A stretch of DNA of 64,000 nt from CAZSLI01 sp964607705 (lineage in GTDB: Bacteria > Actinomycetota > Coriobacteriia > Anaerosomatales > PHET01), in assembly GCA_964607705.1 (NCBI GenBank), contig CAZSLI010000006.1, positions 49,313-113,312 of the forward strand, written 5' to 3'. The notes beneath the pieces are model-generated. The model saw only the letters and a program-made list of their open reading frames with translations. It had not been told where the DNA came from and made no database searches. Below, piece by piece: positions 8,466-17,044 of this stretch (its first letter is position 1; each line of letters begins with the position of its first letter). The position numbers and the translations under genes are program-made.

Positions 8466-8677
8466 CGCTCCAGCGGCGTGCCGGGGTGCTCGTCGTCTTC
8501 GCGCGCCTCATCGCTCGGACGCTCCCCCGGCCTCAACTGCTCGCGCTCACACGACGAGTGTGACCCGCAGAACGTACACGACCCGGTGCAACCTATGATC
8601 TTGAGCGTGTTGCAGCGCGGGCACCGGATCTCGTTCGACTCGAGCCCGCATGACGGGCACGTGGGCAGGACGGCCAT
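8462..8677 (-). CDS. Small double zinc-ribbon protein in the feo operon
   Basis: 71 residues from the ATG at 8677, placed directly after feoB (TAA at 8682-8680). It has CPSC and CPRC knuckles near residues 6-24, then four further cysteines and a histidine (CTGSCTFCGSHSSC), and an acidic polar tail. The cysteine spacing suggests two metal sites, Zn or Fe-S. The position at the end of feoA-feoB suggests a small accessory role like FeoC, but the sequence is not recognisably FeoC (no winged helix), so function is open. Upstream in-frame starts lie inside feoB and are not favoured. Confidence 0.75.
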   Translation of the reverse strand: MAVLPTCPSCGLESNEIRCPRCNTLKIIGCTGSCTFCGSHSSCEREQLRPGERPSDEAREDDEHPGTPLER

Positions 8678-8679
8678 CG

Positions 8680-10596
8680 TTACGCCACCCCTATCAGGTT
8701 GAGCAGGCGCCACACGAGTCCGCCAACGAGGAATGCGAGCGCCACCGAGCCGGCGAACAGGCCGACGAAGTAGCGGGTGCCGCGTTCCTTGAGAATGACC
8801 ATCGCCGACGCTATGCACGGCACGAACAGGGTGATCGTGATCATCGCGACCAGCAACTGGGCGTCCGAGAGGTTCATCTTGAAGAAGCCCGCGGCGCCGA
8901 AGTCCCGGCGCACGAAGCCCATCACGAACGCGGTCGCCGACTCAGCCGGCAGACCCAGCCACCCCACGGTCAGCGGCATGGCCACCTTGATGAGCCGGTC
9001 CAGTACGCCGAGAACCTGCAGTATCGAGATGATGGCGGCGCCGATGATGAAGAAGATCGTGACTTCCTTCATGAAGTGCCAGACCTTTGTGAGGCTCTTC
9101 CGGAGGACGTTATCGAGCCGCGGCACACGCAGGGACGGCAGGTCGATGAGCAGGTCCGTGGACTGCCCCGGCACCAGCCGGTTGAGGACCGTGCCCACGA
9201 CGCCGAACACGAGCACCAGGAAGCCAAGGTAGGCCGCCGAGTACCACGCCCCGGTCTTCGCCATCAGCGCCGTGATGACCGCGATCTGGGCCGAGCATGG
9301 GACCGCGATCGCCATCAGCGCCGTCGCAATGAAGCGCTCGCGCTTGCTGCCGAGGATCCGCGTCGTGAGCGTGCCCATGGTCACGCACCCGAGACCGAGG
9401 ATGAGCGGGATGATCGCCCGGCCATTGAGCCCGACCGAGGTCAGTGAGCGATCGGCCAGGGCGGCGATCCTCGGCAGGTAGCCCGAGTCCTCGAGCAGAG
9501 AGAGCAGCAGGTAGAAGCCGAGAACGAGCGGCAGGATGACCGCAAGCAGGTAAGTGGGGGTCATCGTGAGGACGCCGAATTCGCCGGCAAGGATGGTGTA
9601 GATGGCGCCGCCGGGCGGGAAGACGGTGCCCACCACGCGCTCCACGAACGGCACCCAGTAGGTGTTCATGATGCCGTTCTCGAGCAAGCCGACAAGCCCG
9701 CCAGCGATCCACTGGCCGAGCACGACCCACATCAGGTACAACAGGCCGAACAGCATGGGAATGCCGGTCAGCGGGTGCATCATCCACTGGCTCAGGCGTG
9801 CCGAGAAGCTTGCCCCTTGGGTCGTCTCGGTGATGATGTGGCCGGAGATGTCGTTCACGCGCACGCGGCGGCGCAAGTAGATGGTGTCACGCTGGTCGCC
9901 GGGGGTCAGGCCGTGGCGCTCGCTGATGACCGCGTCGCCTTCGAGCACCATGAGCGCCTCGGCACGAGAGCCCACGCGCTCCGCCATCTCGCTGATCTCC
10001 GGCTCCAGATCGTGGTCGCCATGGCCGGTCCGCGCGTTGGGGATGGCGGCCTTGAGCTCGTCGAAGCCCTTGCCCTCGACCGCGACCGTCTCGATGACCG
10101 GCACGCCGAGAAGGTCCTCAAGCAGATCGCGGTCGATCGCGACGCCTCGCCTGCGCGCCTCGTCGGCCATATTGAGCGCCACGACCATGCGCTTGCCCAT
10201 GTCGACGAGCTGAAGCGTCAAGAACAGGTCGCGTTCAAGGTGTACGGCGTCGACTACGTTCACGACGACGTCACCCGTGAGGATGATGTCACGCGCGACG
10301 GTCTCTTCGTCGTTGAAGCTCGAGACGCCGTAGACACCGGGGGTGTCGACGACGTCGATCTCACCGAAGCGACCGCGGGTGAGCTCGACCGTCGTGCCCG
10401 GGAAGTTGCTGACGTCGACGTAGGTGCCGGTCAGCGCCGCGAACACCACGGACTTGCCCACGTTCGGGTTACCTGCGAGTACGACCGTGTCGACGCCCTC
10501 GCGCGCCGCCGTGCCGGTGGGCAGGCAGTGGCAGTTGGGATCGAACGTGCTCGAGGTATCTTCGGCCCGTGGGGCCTTAGAGGAAGACGCCGTCAT
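8680..10596 (-). CDS. feoB: Ferrous iron transport protein B
   Basis: 638 residues from the ATG at 10596 (AGGAG ribosome site); an apparent longer frame would run back into feoA and is rejected. The cytoplasmic G domain has G1 GNPNVGKS (42-49), a DTPG box and NMAD for guanine binding. A helical GDI-like segment follows, then a polytopic membrane region with two Gate motifs. It imports Fe2+ across the cytoplasmic membrane. An unusual N-terminal leader carries a C-H-C motif at 22-24 (DPNCHCLPTG), before the G domain, which could bind metal. Operon order is feoA, feoB, zinc ribbon, behind a strong promoter with a DtxR-like palindrome. Confidence 0.95.
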   Translation of the reverse strand: MTASSSKAPRAEDTSSTFDPNCHCLPTGTAAREGVDTVVLAGNPNVGKSVVFAALTGTYVDVSNFPGTTVELTRGRFGEIDVVDTPGVYGVSSFNDEETVARDIILTGDVVVNVVDAVHLERDLFLTLQLVDMGKRMVVALNMADEARRRGVAIDRDLLEDLLGVPVIETVAVEGKGFDELKAAIPNARTGHGDHDLEPEISEMAERVGSRAEALMVLEGDAVISERHGLTPGDQRDTIYLRRRVRVNDISGHIITETTQGASFSARLSQWMMHPLTGIPMLFGLLYLMWVVLGQWIAGGLVGLLENGIMNTYWVPFVERVVGTVFPPGGAIYTILAGEFGVLTMTPTYLLAVILPLVLGFYLLLSLLEDSGYLPRIAALADRSLTSVGLNGRAIIPLILGLGCVTMGTLTTRILGSKRERFIATALMAIAVPCSAQIAVITALMAKTGAWYSAAYLGFLVLVFGVVGTVLNRLVPGQSTDLLIDLPSLRVPRLDNVLRKSLTKVWHFMKEVTIFFIIGAAIISILQVLGVLDRLIKVAMPLTVGWLGLPAESATAFVMGFVRRDFGAAGFFKMNLSDAQLLVAMITITLFVPCIASAMVILKERGTRYFVGLFAGSVALAFLVGGLVWRLLNLIGVA

Positions 10597-10628
10597 TTGA
10601 GAACTCCTGATTGTGAGGGGTGACGCTG

Positions 10629-10931
10629 TTACTCGGCCGCGGCACCATCGTGGTGATGTCCGTGGTGGCGCTTGCGGACCTGGATCCGTTCGGCGAGCGA
10701 GCGGCCCACCGCGATCTCCTGGCGGCCACTCTTCACGACCACGGGGCCGGCCGGGATACGCGTGATGCATTCGATGCACGCACCCTCGGACATGCCGAAG
10801 CGCATCGCCTGGATGCGGGCGTGTTCGTCGTCGACGGCGACTACCTCGATGTGCTCGCCTTTGCGAACGGCGGCGAGCGAGCACAATTCGCAGGTCGCCG
10901 GGTCTATCGCGGGTCGCTTCTGGGCGAACAT
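10629..10931 (-). CDS. feoA: Ferrous iron transport protein A
   Basis: 100 residues from the ATG at 10931 with GCGAGG six bases upstream; a GTG at 10943 is an alternative. It is an SH3-like FeoA domain (about 20-90, with KGEHIEVVAVDDEHARIQAMRF) that acts on FeoB. Two cysteines near the N-terminus (CELC) and a His-rich tail (HHGHHH) suggest extra metal contacts. First gene of the feo operon; 32 bases separate it from feoB. Confidence 0.88.
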   Translation of the reverse strand: MFAQKRPAIDPATCELCSLAAVRKGEHIEVVAVDDEHARIQAMRFGMSEGACIECITRIPAGPVVVKSGRQEIAVGRSLAERIQVRKRHHGHHHDGAAAE

Positions 10932-10959
10932 GGTGCCTCGCACTTCTCTTGAGCAGCCG

Positions 10960-10977
10960 ACTTAGTATGTACTAAGT
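10960..10977. promoter_or_regulatory. DtxR/IdeR-like operator of the feo operon
   Basis: ACTTAGTA-TG-TACTAAGT is a perfect 8-bp inverted repeat with a 2-base centre. It lies immediately downstream of the -10 of the feoA promoter, where a bound repressor would block RNA polymerase. The outer TTAG/CTAA halves match the general form of DtxR/IdeR/MntR operators but not the classical sequence. Iron-dependent repression is inferred from symmetry, position and target genes. Confidence 0.7.
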
Positions 10978-10991
10978 ACCGGTGTACGCAG

Positions 10992-11020
10992 ATACTATGC
11001 CGTCTTTGGCGCGCAGTCAA
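10992..11020 (-). promoter_or_regulatory. Sigma-70 type promoter of feoA-feoB
   Basis: On the minus strand TTGACT (11020-11015), a 17-base spacer and TAGTAT (10997-10992) form a near-consensus promoter. Transcription should start near 10985, next to the palindrome. Confidence 0.85.
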
Positions 11021-11090
11021 TAATCATCACCGATCAGGTAGGGAATACGCTGCGCTACACTCGGCGTCGAACCGACGAGAAGGAACCTCC

Positions 11091-11957
11091 ATGGCATACG
11101 CATCGTTCTCAGACCTGGCACAAGCTGCCGAGGAGCACGGCTCGCTCGGGGCCGCCGCGCTCGCTCTGGAAGCCGAGGAGTCGGCTCTGCCGGCCGAGGC
11201 GCTGCGAGCCCGCATGCGCGAGACTCTGGAGGTCATGCGCGACGCCGTGGCGCTCGGGCGTTCGGGCGAAGCACGCTCGCGATCGGGTCTCACCGGCGGC
11301 GATGCCGCGCTGCTTGCGGCCTCCTCGGCGGGGCCGGTGGGCGGGTTGTTCTCGCGGACTATCGCGGCCGCCCTTGCGACGGCCGAAGTGAACGCCGCGA
11401 TGGGTCGCATCGTCGCGGCCCCCACCGGTGGTGCCTCCGGAGTGCTCCCCGCTGTCGTGCTGTGCGTCGGCGAGCGCTGCGCCGCCGATGACGACGCGCT
11501 GATCGACGCGCTCTTCGCCGCAGCGGGGATCGGCGGCGTCTTCGCGGCGCGCGCCACGCTCTCAGGCGCCGCCGGCGGCTGCCAGGCCGAGATCGGCAGC
11601 GGCGCCGCGATGGCCGCGGCAGCCGGCGTGCAGCTTTGTGGCGGCTCCCCGGCACAGAGCGGTCACGCCGCGTCGCTCGCGATGCAGGGGCTTCTCGGGC
11701 TCGTCTGCGATCCGGTGGGCGGACTGGTGGAGGTTCCGTGCGTGCATCGCAATGGAACCGGCGCCGCCGTCGCCCTCTCGGCTATAGAGATGGCGCTTGC
11801 CGGGATCACCTTCCCCATCCCACTCGATGAAGTCGTCGATGCGGCCGCTCACGTCGGCCGCTCTCTGCCGCCCTCGTTGCGCGAGACCGCGCTGGGCGGG
11901 CTGGCCGTCACGCCGGCGGGACGTCGCCTCGGCGAGAAGGCGCTGCGCAAGGACTGA
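11091..11957 (+). CDS. sdaAA: L-serine dehydratase, iron-sulfur type, alpha subunit
   Basis: 288 residues, ATG start with GAAGGAACC upstream. It is the catalytic subunit of the [4Fe-4S] serine dehydratase, with the glycine-rich active region (APTGGASGVLPAVV) and conserved cysteines including those in CQAEIGS, QLCGGSP, LVCDPV and VPCVHRNG. It pairs with the beta subunit at 7794-8465. In many bacteria the two genes are adjacent or fused; here the feo operon lies between them. It is divergent from feoA. TACACT at 11056-11061 may be its -10. No other gene follows in the operon. Confidence 0.93.
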   Translation: MAYASFSDLAQAAEEHGSLGAAALALEAEESALPAEALRARMRETLEVMRDAVALGRSGEARSRSGLTGGDAALLAASSAGPVGGLFSRTIAAALATAEVNAAMGRIVAAPTGGASGVLPAVVLCVGERCAADDDALIDALFAAAGIGGVFAARATLSGAAGGCQAEIGSGAAMAAAAGVQLCGGSPAQSGHAASLAMQGLLGLVCDPVGGLVEVPCVHRNGTGAAVALSAIEMALAGITFPIPLDEVVDAAAHVGRSLPPSLRETALGGLAVTPAGRRLGEKALRKD

Positions 11958-12040
11958 CCGACCACCGGTCCGGCACCAGCTCCCCGGCGCACCCGCGCCC
12001 GCGCCCTGTTTGCGGCTGCTTCCTCCCTGCGGTACCTTCA

Positions 12041-12186
12041 CAGGGTCAGAGGGGAGTAGCGACCCGGCCATGAGGGACCCCGGCCGGGTGGGTTGGGCCG
12101 ACATCCCCGGGCCTCGAGCCCCGGCCCCTCCCGCGCCTATGCGACCGCGAGACCTCTGGTGGAGAGATAGCCACCAGGGGTCTTTT
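12041..12186 (+). promoter_or_regulatory. yybP-ykoY (manganese) riboswitch with overlapping terminator
   Basis: The leader of the P-type ATPase gene contains the conserved GGGGAGTAGC (12051-12060) and the closing GCGAGACC (12147-12154) that mark the yybP-ykoY aptamer, with G/C-rich paired arms between. The P1 arm CAGAGG (12047-12052) pairs with CCTCTG (12153-12158). The latter is also the 5' half of the terminator at 12151-12186, so the two structures exclude each other. Metal-bound aptamer would free transcription, making it an ON switch for Mn2+. The class is known to control Mn exporters including P-type ATPases. Confidence 0.9.
12151..12186 (+). terminator. Riboswitch expression-platform terminator
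   Basis: GACCTCTGGTGG (12151-12162) pairs with CCACCAGGGGTC (12171-12182) with one G.U pair, followed by TTTT. It lies just before the ATPase ribosome site (AGGAGG) and competes with P1 of the riboswitch. Confidence 0.9.
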
Positions 12187-12202
12187 GCATTCAGGAGGCG
12201 CA

Positions 12203-14980
12203 ATGGCATCCACCGCCGACGAGATCCAGCCTGCACCGCAGCCCGTGTGCTCGCCCGACGAGCCATGGCACTGTCACTCGGCCGACGAGGCTGCACGCAT
12301 CCTCGGCAGCTCGCCCGAGGAGGGGCTGACCGCCGAGGAGGCCCAGCGGCGACTCGTCGCCTACGGCCCCAACGAGCTGCGCCCCGCCGAGAAGACACCG
12401 GCCTGGCGCATGCTCGCGTCACAGTTCAACGACTTCATGATCTGGGTGCTTCTCGTCGCGGTGGCCATCTCGGCCATCGAGGGCCAGGTCGCCGAGGCGA
12501 TCGCGATCACCGCCATCCTCATTCTCAACGCGGTCCTCGGGTTCGTTCAGGAGTACCGCGCCGAGCAGGCGCTCGAAGCCCTCAAGCAGATGTCAGCGCC
12601 GACGGCCGCGGTGGTCAGGGACGGCGCCGAGCGCGAGATCCCAGCCGCCGAGCTGGTTCCCGGCGACATCGTCAAGCTCGAGTCGGGCGACAAGGTGCCC
12701 GCCGACGGCCGGCTGCTCGAAACGGGAGCGCTACGCATCGAGGAGGCCGCCCTGACGGGCGAGAGCGCGCCTTCGCGCAAGAACGCCGGAGACTCGTTCG
12801 AGGCTGACGCCGTCCTGGGCGACCGCGCCAACATGGTGTTCGCCGGCACCGCCGTCTCAGTGGGTCATGGCACGTTCGTCGTCACGGGAACCGGCCAGCA
12901 GACCGAGATGGGCAAGATCGCCACCCTGCTCTCCGAGCAGGAGGAGGAGAAGACGCCGCTCCAGGATGAGCTGCACATAGTGGGCAAGCGGATCGCCATC
13001 GCGGTGCTCGTCATCGCGGTGATCGTCTTCGTCGAGGAGATCTGGCGGGCGCTGGCCGCAAGCGGCATGGGGCTGGCGGCCGCCATGCAGAACGAGGCCT
13101 TCCGCTCGACCGTCACCGAAGGTCTGCTGGTGGCGGTCTCGCTGGCCGTCGCCGCGATTCCCGAGGGGCTGCCCGCTATCGTTACGGTGGCGCTCTCACT
13201 CGGCGTGCGCCGCATGGCGACGCACAACGCGGTCGTCCGCAAGCTCCATGCGGTGGAGACGTTGGGGTCGACGACCTTCATCTGCTCGGACAAGACGGGG
13301 ACGCTCACGCGCAACGAGATGACCGTCAAGCGGATGATCGTCGGCGTCGACCTCGCCGAGATCCTGCCCGACTTCGGTGTCCAGCCGGTGGACTGCGTGC
13401 AGGACCCCGGCGACCGGGAACTGCTGCTCGCGATCGCAGCCGCCTGCAACGACGCCCGCTTCGGCGCCGGGGACGTGCTCATCGGCGACCCGACCGAGAC
13501 GGCGCTCATCGTCGCCGCCGACCGGATGCAGAAGGACCGCCTCCGGCCGCGACGCATCGGTGAGGTTCCCTTCGACAGCGAGCGCAAGCGCATGACCACC
13601 ATCCACCAGGTGGGCGGCGAGCGCATCGCCTACATGAAGGGCGGCACCGACGTCGTCCTGTCGCTGTGCACTCATGCGCGACTGCATGGCCAAGTGGTCG
13701 AGCTGACCGACGAGTTGCGCGCCGAGCTCCATGCCGCCAACGCGGACCTTGCCGCGACCGGCTTCCGGACCCTCGCCTTCGCCTGCCGCACGCTCGCCGA
13801 GAGCGAGCCGACCGAGGGCGAAGAGCTCGAGCACTCGATGACCTACGTCGGCATCCTCGGACTGCTTGACCCGCCACGCGCCGAGGTGCCCGCGGCAATC
13901 GACGAGTGCCATCGCGCAGGCATCAAGGTAGCCATGGTGACCGGCGACCACGCGCTGACAGCCGAGGCCATCGGTCGGGAGGTCGGCCTGCTCGAAGGCG
14001 AGCGCGTCATCACCGGCCGAGAGCTCGAGATGATGTCCGACGACGAGCTCTACGACACCGTCGAGGACATCCGCATCTACGCGCGCGTCAACCCGGAGCA
14101 CAAGCTGCGGATCGTCGACGCGCTGAAGCGCCGTGGCGAGGTCGTAGCGATGACCGGCGATGGCGTCAACGATGCACCGGCGCTCAAGAAGGCCGACATC
14201 GGCGTCGCCATGGGCCGTATCGGCACCGACGTCTCCCGCGAAGCGGCCGACATGGTGCTGGCCGACGACAACTTCGCGACCATCGTGGAAGCGGTCAAGG
14301 AAGGCCGCGTGGTCTTCGACAACCTCCGCAAGTTCATCCTGTTCCTCCTGTCCTGCAACATGTCCGAGGTCCTCATCGTGTTCACGACGGCGCTGCTCGC
14401 GCCGCAGCCCGCTCTCCTCCCCTTGCAGCTCCTCTGGATCAACCTCGTGACCGACGGGCTTCCCGCGCTCGCTCTGGGCGTCGACCCCGGCTCACCAAGG
14501 GTCATGGAACGCACCCCCCGCTCTGCCGAGGAATCCATCCTCACGAAGCAACGACAGGCGCAGGTGCTGTGGCAGGGAGCGCTCATCACCGCAGGAGCCC
14601 TCGCCCTCTACCTGTTCGTGCGCGCCGGCTGGGTCGAGGTCGACGGCCCGGAGCACCTCCAGACGATGCTGTTCACGACTCTCGTACTGACCCAGCTGCT
14701 TCACGCGTTCAACTTCCGCTCGGACACGCGCTCGGTGTTCCATGCGGAGACGCTGCGCAACAAGTGGCTGAACCTCGCGTTCGTCGGCTCGTTCGCTCTG
14801 CACCTGGCGGTGATCTACGTGCCGGTCCTCCAAAGCGTGTTCAAGACGCAGCCGCTCGGACCGCACGACTGGCTTGACGTGCTCGCGGCGGCGCTCGTGC
14901 CCATCATGCTCATCGACATCACGAAGATCGTGCTCGCTCGGCGCAAGCGATCAGAGGGACCGGAGCCGCAGCATGCCTGA
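12203..14980 (+). CDS. P-type cation-transporting ATPase (P2-type, probable Mn2+/Ca2+ efflux)
   Basis: 925 residues from the ATG at 12203 behind AGGAGG. It has the cation-ATPase N-terminus (PEEGLTAEEAQRRL), the actuator TGES loop, the M4 motif IPEGLPA with an acidic cation ligand, the phosphorylation site DKTGTLT, a nucleotide-binding KGG motif, the GDGVNDAPALKKADIG hinge and a C-terminal six-helix region. This is the PMCA/SERCA-like P2 class, in which the metal can be Ca2+ or Mn2+. The Mn riboswitch in its leader favours Mn2+ detoxification. The stop overlaps the start of a soluble kinase gene by 8 bases. Confidence 0.93.
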   Translation: MASTADEIQPAPQPVCSPDEPWHCHSADEAARILGSSPEEGLTAEEAQRRLVAYGPNELRPAEKTPAWRMLASQFNDFMIWVLLVAVAISAIEGQVAEAIAITAILILNAVLGFVQEYRAEQALEALKQMSAPTAAVVRDGAEREIPAAELVPGDIVKLESGDKVPADGRLLETGALRIEEAALTGESAPSRKNAGDSFEADAVLGDRANMVFAGTAVSVGHGTFVVTGTGQQTEMGKIATLLSEQEEEKTPLQDELHIVGKRIAIAVLVIAVIVFVEEIWRALAASGMGLAAAMQNEAFRSTVTEGLLVAVSLAVAAIPEGLPAIVTVALSLGVRRMATHNAVVRKLHAVETLGSTTFICSDKTGTLTRNEMTVKRMIVGVDLAEILPDFGVQPVDCVQDPGDRELLLAIAAACNDARFGAGDVLIGDPTETALIVAADRMQKDRLRPRRIGEVPFDSERKRMTTIHQVGGERIAYMKGGTDVVLSLCTHARLHGQVVELTDELRAELHAANADLAATGFRTLAFACRTLAESEPTEGEELEHSMTYVGILGLLDPPRAEVPAAIDECHRAGIKVAMVTGDHALTAEAIGREVGLLEGERVITGRELEMMSDDELYDTVEDIRIYARVNPEHKLRIVDALKRRGEVVAMTGDGVNDAPALKKADIGVAMGRIGTDVSREAADMVLADDNFATIVEAVKEGRVVFDNLRKFILFLLSCNMSEVLIVFTTALLAPQPALLPLQLLWINLVTDGLPALALGVDPGSPRVMERTPRSAEESILTKQRQAQVLWQGALITAGALALYLFVRAGWVEVDGPEHLQTMLFTTLVLTQLLHAFNFRSDTRSVFHAETLRNKWLNLAFVGSFALHLAVIYVPVLQSVFKTQPLGPHDWLDVLAAALVPIMLIDITKIVLARRKRSEGPEPQHA

Positions 14981-15644
14981 CCACGAGCCGGATGAGCGCA
15001 GCGAACGGAACCCGGAGCTGGCTCTGCTGGCCCACGAGGTGCGTGGAGCACTGACCGTGATCTCGGGACTCTCGGAGCTCTTGAAGCGCGCTCTCGACGA
15101 GAGCGAACGCGAATCGGCGATCGACGGGATCGCCCGCGCAGTGCGACGGATCGACACCCTCATCGCTCAGGCGCTTGATGGCACTCTGACATCCGGCTCA
15201 GGACATGAACGGGTGGACCTGGCCGCGCTCACTGGCCGGGTGATCGACGAGCAGCGGTCTGTGAGTGGACGCGACATCACGTTCGAAGTGCGCGCTCAGC
15301 CCGTCGTCCTCGGCGCACCTGAGGCGCTGGAGCGGGCCCTCGGCAATCTGATCGACAACGCCCTCAAGTACTCGCTTATGACGAGTCCCGTCGACGTCTC
15401 GGTGACACAAGATGGCGACCGCGCCATTCTGGCCGTGGCGGACCGTGGCCCGGGCATCCCTCCGTCGATGCACGACCTCATCTTCCAGCCGTTCGAGCGA
15501 GCGTCTGCGCAAGACGTCCCGGGGACGGGACTCGGTCTGACAGTGGTGAGAGGCGTCGCCGAAAGCCACGGAGGAACCGCGAGCGTCCAGGACAGGCCGC
15601 ACGGGGGCAGCATATTCCGGGTCGAGCTACCTGTCGCTCCCTGA
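14973..15644 (+). CDS. Soluble sensor histidine kinase
   Basis: 223 residues from the ATG at 14973, which overlaps the ATPase stop (ATGCCTGA, 14973-14980). There is no membrane segment and no recognisable input domain. The H-box LLAHEVRGALTVISG (about 17-31) retains the phospho-acceptor histidine. The GHKL domain has an N-box (NLIDNALKY), G1 (DRGPGIP) and G2 (GTGLGLTVV). No response regulator gene is nearby, so it is an orphan kinase; its stimulus may come from the Mn/Ca ATPase or from a partner protein. Co-expression with the ATPase through the riboswitch is expected. Confidence 0.88.
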   Translation: MPDHEPDERSERNPELALLAHEVRGALTVISGLSELLKRALDESERESAIDGIARAVRRIDTLIAQALDGTLTSGSGHERVDLAALTGRVIDEQRSVSGRDITFEVRAQPVVLGAPEALERALGNLIDNALKYSLMTSPVDVSVTQDGDRAILAVADRGPGIPPSMHDLIFQPFERASAQDVPGTGLGLTVVRGVAESHGGTASVQDRPHGGSIFRVELPVAP

Positions 15645-15649
15645 GCGGC

Positions 15650-16066
15650 CTAGCCGGCCAGCTTCTCGGCTTGCACGTGGTCGATCAGCGCGCGATCGCA
15701 CGTGGAGATGTGATCGGCGAGCCAGTCGCACAGCAAGTCGACCACGGGCGAGATGCTCTCCATGCGACCCGCGCTGTAGTCCACGATCATGGCGCGCGTT
15801 CGGCGGCTCAACTCGCGGTGCTGTTCGATGTGCTTCGCGGAGGCGGCGTCGGGATACGAATGCTGCCTCATGAGCTTCTCCTCCGCTGAGAAGTGGGTGG
15901 AGACGTACTCCGAGAGCGCCTCGAGCGCCGTGGGAAGGTACTGGTCCGCATCCGCACGCGCGTCAGCGTCAAGTAGGCCGTTAAACATCTCGATCATGGT
16001 GCGGTGCTGGTTGTCTACGATGTCGTCGCCCGTCTCGAGCGAACCGTCCCAATAGATCCGTGGCAT
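15650..16066 (-). CDS. Bacteriohemerythrin
   Basis: 138 residues, ATG with AGGAGCC upstream. The diiron ligands are in the family order: an N-terminal histidine (DNQH), H-x3-E (HFSAE), a histidine in the MRQHS stretch, H-x3-H (HIEQH) and H-x4-D (HISTCD). The four-helix bundle should bind O2 reversibly as an oxygen store, scavenger or sensor in a microaerophile or anaerobe. It is a single-domain cytoplasmic protein. Its stop lies five bases from that of the convergent kinase gene. Confidence 0.93.
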   Translation of the reverse strand: MPRIYWDGSLETGDDIVDNQHRTMIEMFNGLLDADARADADQYLPTALEALSEYVSTHFSAEEKLMRQHSYPDAASAKHIEQHRELSRRTRAMIVDYSAGRMESISPVVDLLCDWLADHISTCDRALIDHVQAEKLAG

Positions 16067-16090
16067 CGTGGCTCCTAGTATCGCGTCGGT

Positions 16091-17035
16091 CTAGATGTGC
16101 GGCTCGAGTGCGAGTTCCACCAATCGAGCGCAGAAGTCAGGAAATTCCATACCAGCCGCTCGTGCCGCATCGGGAACCAGCGAGGTCTGCGTCATGCCCG
16201 GGATGGTGTTGGTCTCCAGCAGATAGACGCGGCCGTCCGGCGTCACGATGGTGTCCGAGCGCGAGATGCCGCGGCAGCCGAGCGCTTCGTGAGCCGCCAG
16301 CGACAGCTTCGTGCACTCCTCACGCGCCTCCTCGCTCACCCGCGCCGGGATGATGTGGCTGCTCATGCCTGGCACGTACTTGGAGTCGTAATCGTAGAAC
16401 TCGTGCTCCGGCACGATCTCCAGGGTCGGAAGCGCCTGCAACTCCCGGTTGCCGAGAACCCCGACCGTCACCTCGACACCCTCGACGAACTGCTCGACCA
16501 GGATCGCTCGATCGTGCTGGAACGCCTTGTCGATGGCCGCCGGGAGTTCCTGCGGCGTATGCGCGATCGACATGCCCACAGATGAGCCTTCGTTCGCCGG
16601 CTTCACGACCGTCTTCGCACCGAGCCGGGCCGTGATGGCCTCGACGTCGTAGCCATCGCCCTTGCGGAGCACGAGGTACTCGGGGCTCGTGATGCCCATC
16701 TGAGCGAATAGGTGCTTACTCATCACCTTGTCCATCGCCAGCGCGCTCGCGAGCACACCCGAGCCTACGTACGGCAGCTCCAGCAACTCGCACAGCCCCT
16801 GAACGGTGCCATCCTCGCCAAAGCGTCCGTGAAGGCAGACGAATGCGACGTCCACCTCGGCGCCGGCGAGCTCCGTCACGAACTCGTCCGAGCCGGTGTC
16901 GATCTCGAGCACGTCGAAACCGCGCTCTCGCAGGGCGGCGGACACCTGCGAGCCGGTGTTGAGTGAGACCTCGCGCTCGGCTGAACGGCCGCCCATGAGC
17001 AGGGCGACACGGATATCAGTGGGCGTTACGGACAT
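16091..17035 (-). CDS. ddl: D-alanine--D-alanine ligase
   Basis: 314 residues, ATG with AAGGAG upstream. It is an ATP-grasp enzyme that makes the D-Ala-D-Ala terminus of peptidoglycan precursors. Visible features are the N-terminal GGRSAEREVSLNTG loop, HGRFGEDGTVQGL, YVGSGVLASALAMDK, and a C-terminal metal site with ETNTIPGMTQTSLVP. The YVGSG-type loop indicates a D-Ala rather than D-Lac ligase. Ten bases separate it from the upstream membrane protein gene, so the two are probably cotranscribed. Confidence 0.95.
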   Translation of the reverse strand: MSVTPTDIRVALLMGGRSAEREVSLNTGSQVSAALRERGFDVLEIDTGSDEFVTELAGAEVDVAFVCLHGRFGEDGTVQGLCELLELPYVGSGVLASALAMDKVMSKHLFAQMGITSPEYLVLRKGDGYDVEAITARLGAKTVVKPANEGSSVGMSIAHTPQELPAAIDKAFQHDRAILVEQFVEGVEVTVGVLGNRELQALPTLEIVPEHEFYDYDSKYVPGMSSHIIPARVSEEAREECTKLSLAAHEALGCRGISRSDTIVTPDGRVYLLETNTIPGMTQTSLVPDAARAAGMEFPDFCARLVELALEPHI

Positions 17036-17044
17036 GCGCGCTCC

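Noticed and set aside
12001..12202. Short protein frames in the ATPase leader
   Set aside because: The sequence is explained by the yybP-ykoY aptamer and its terminator.
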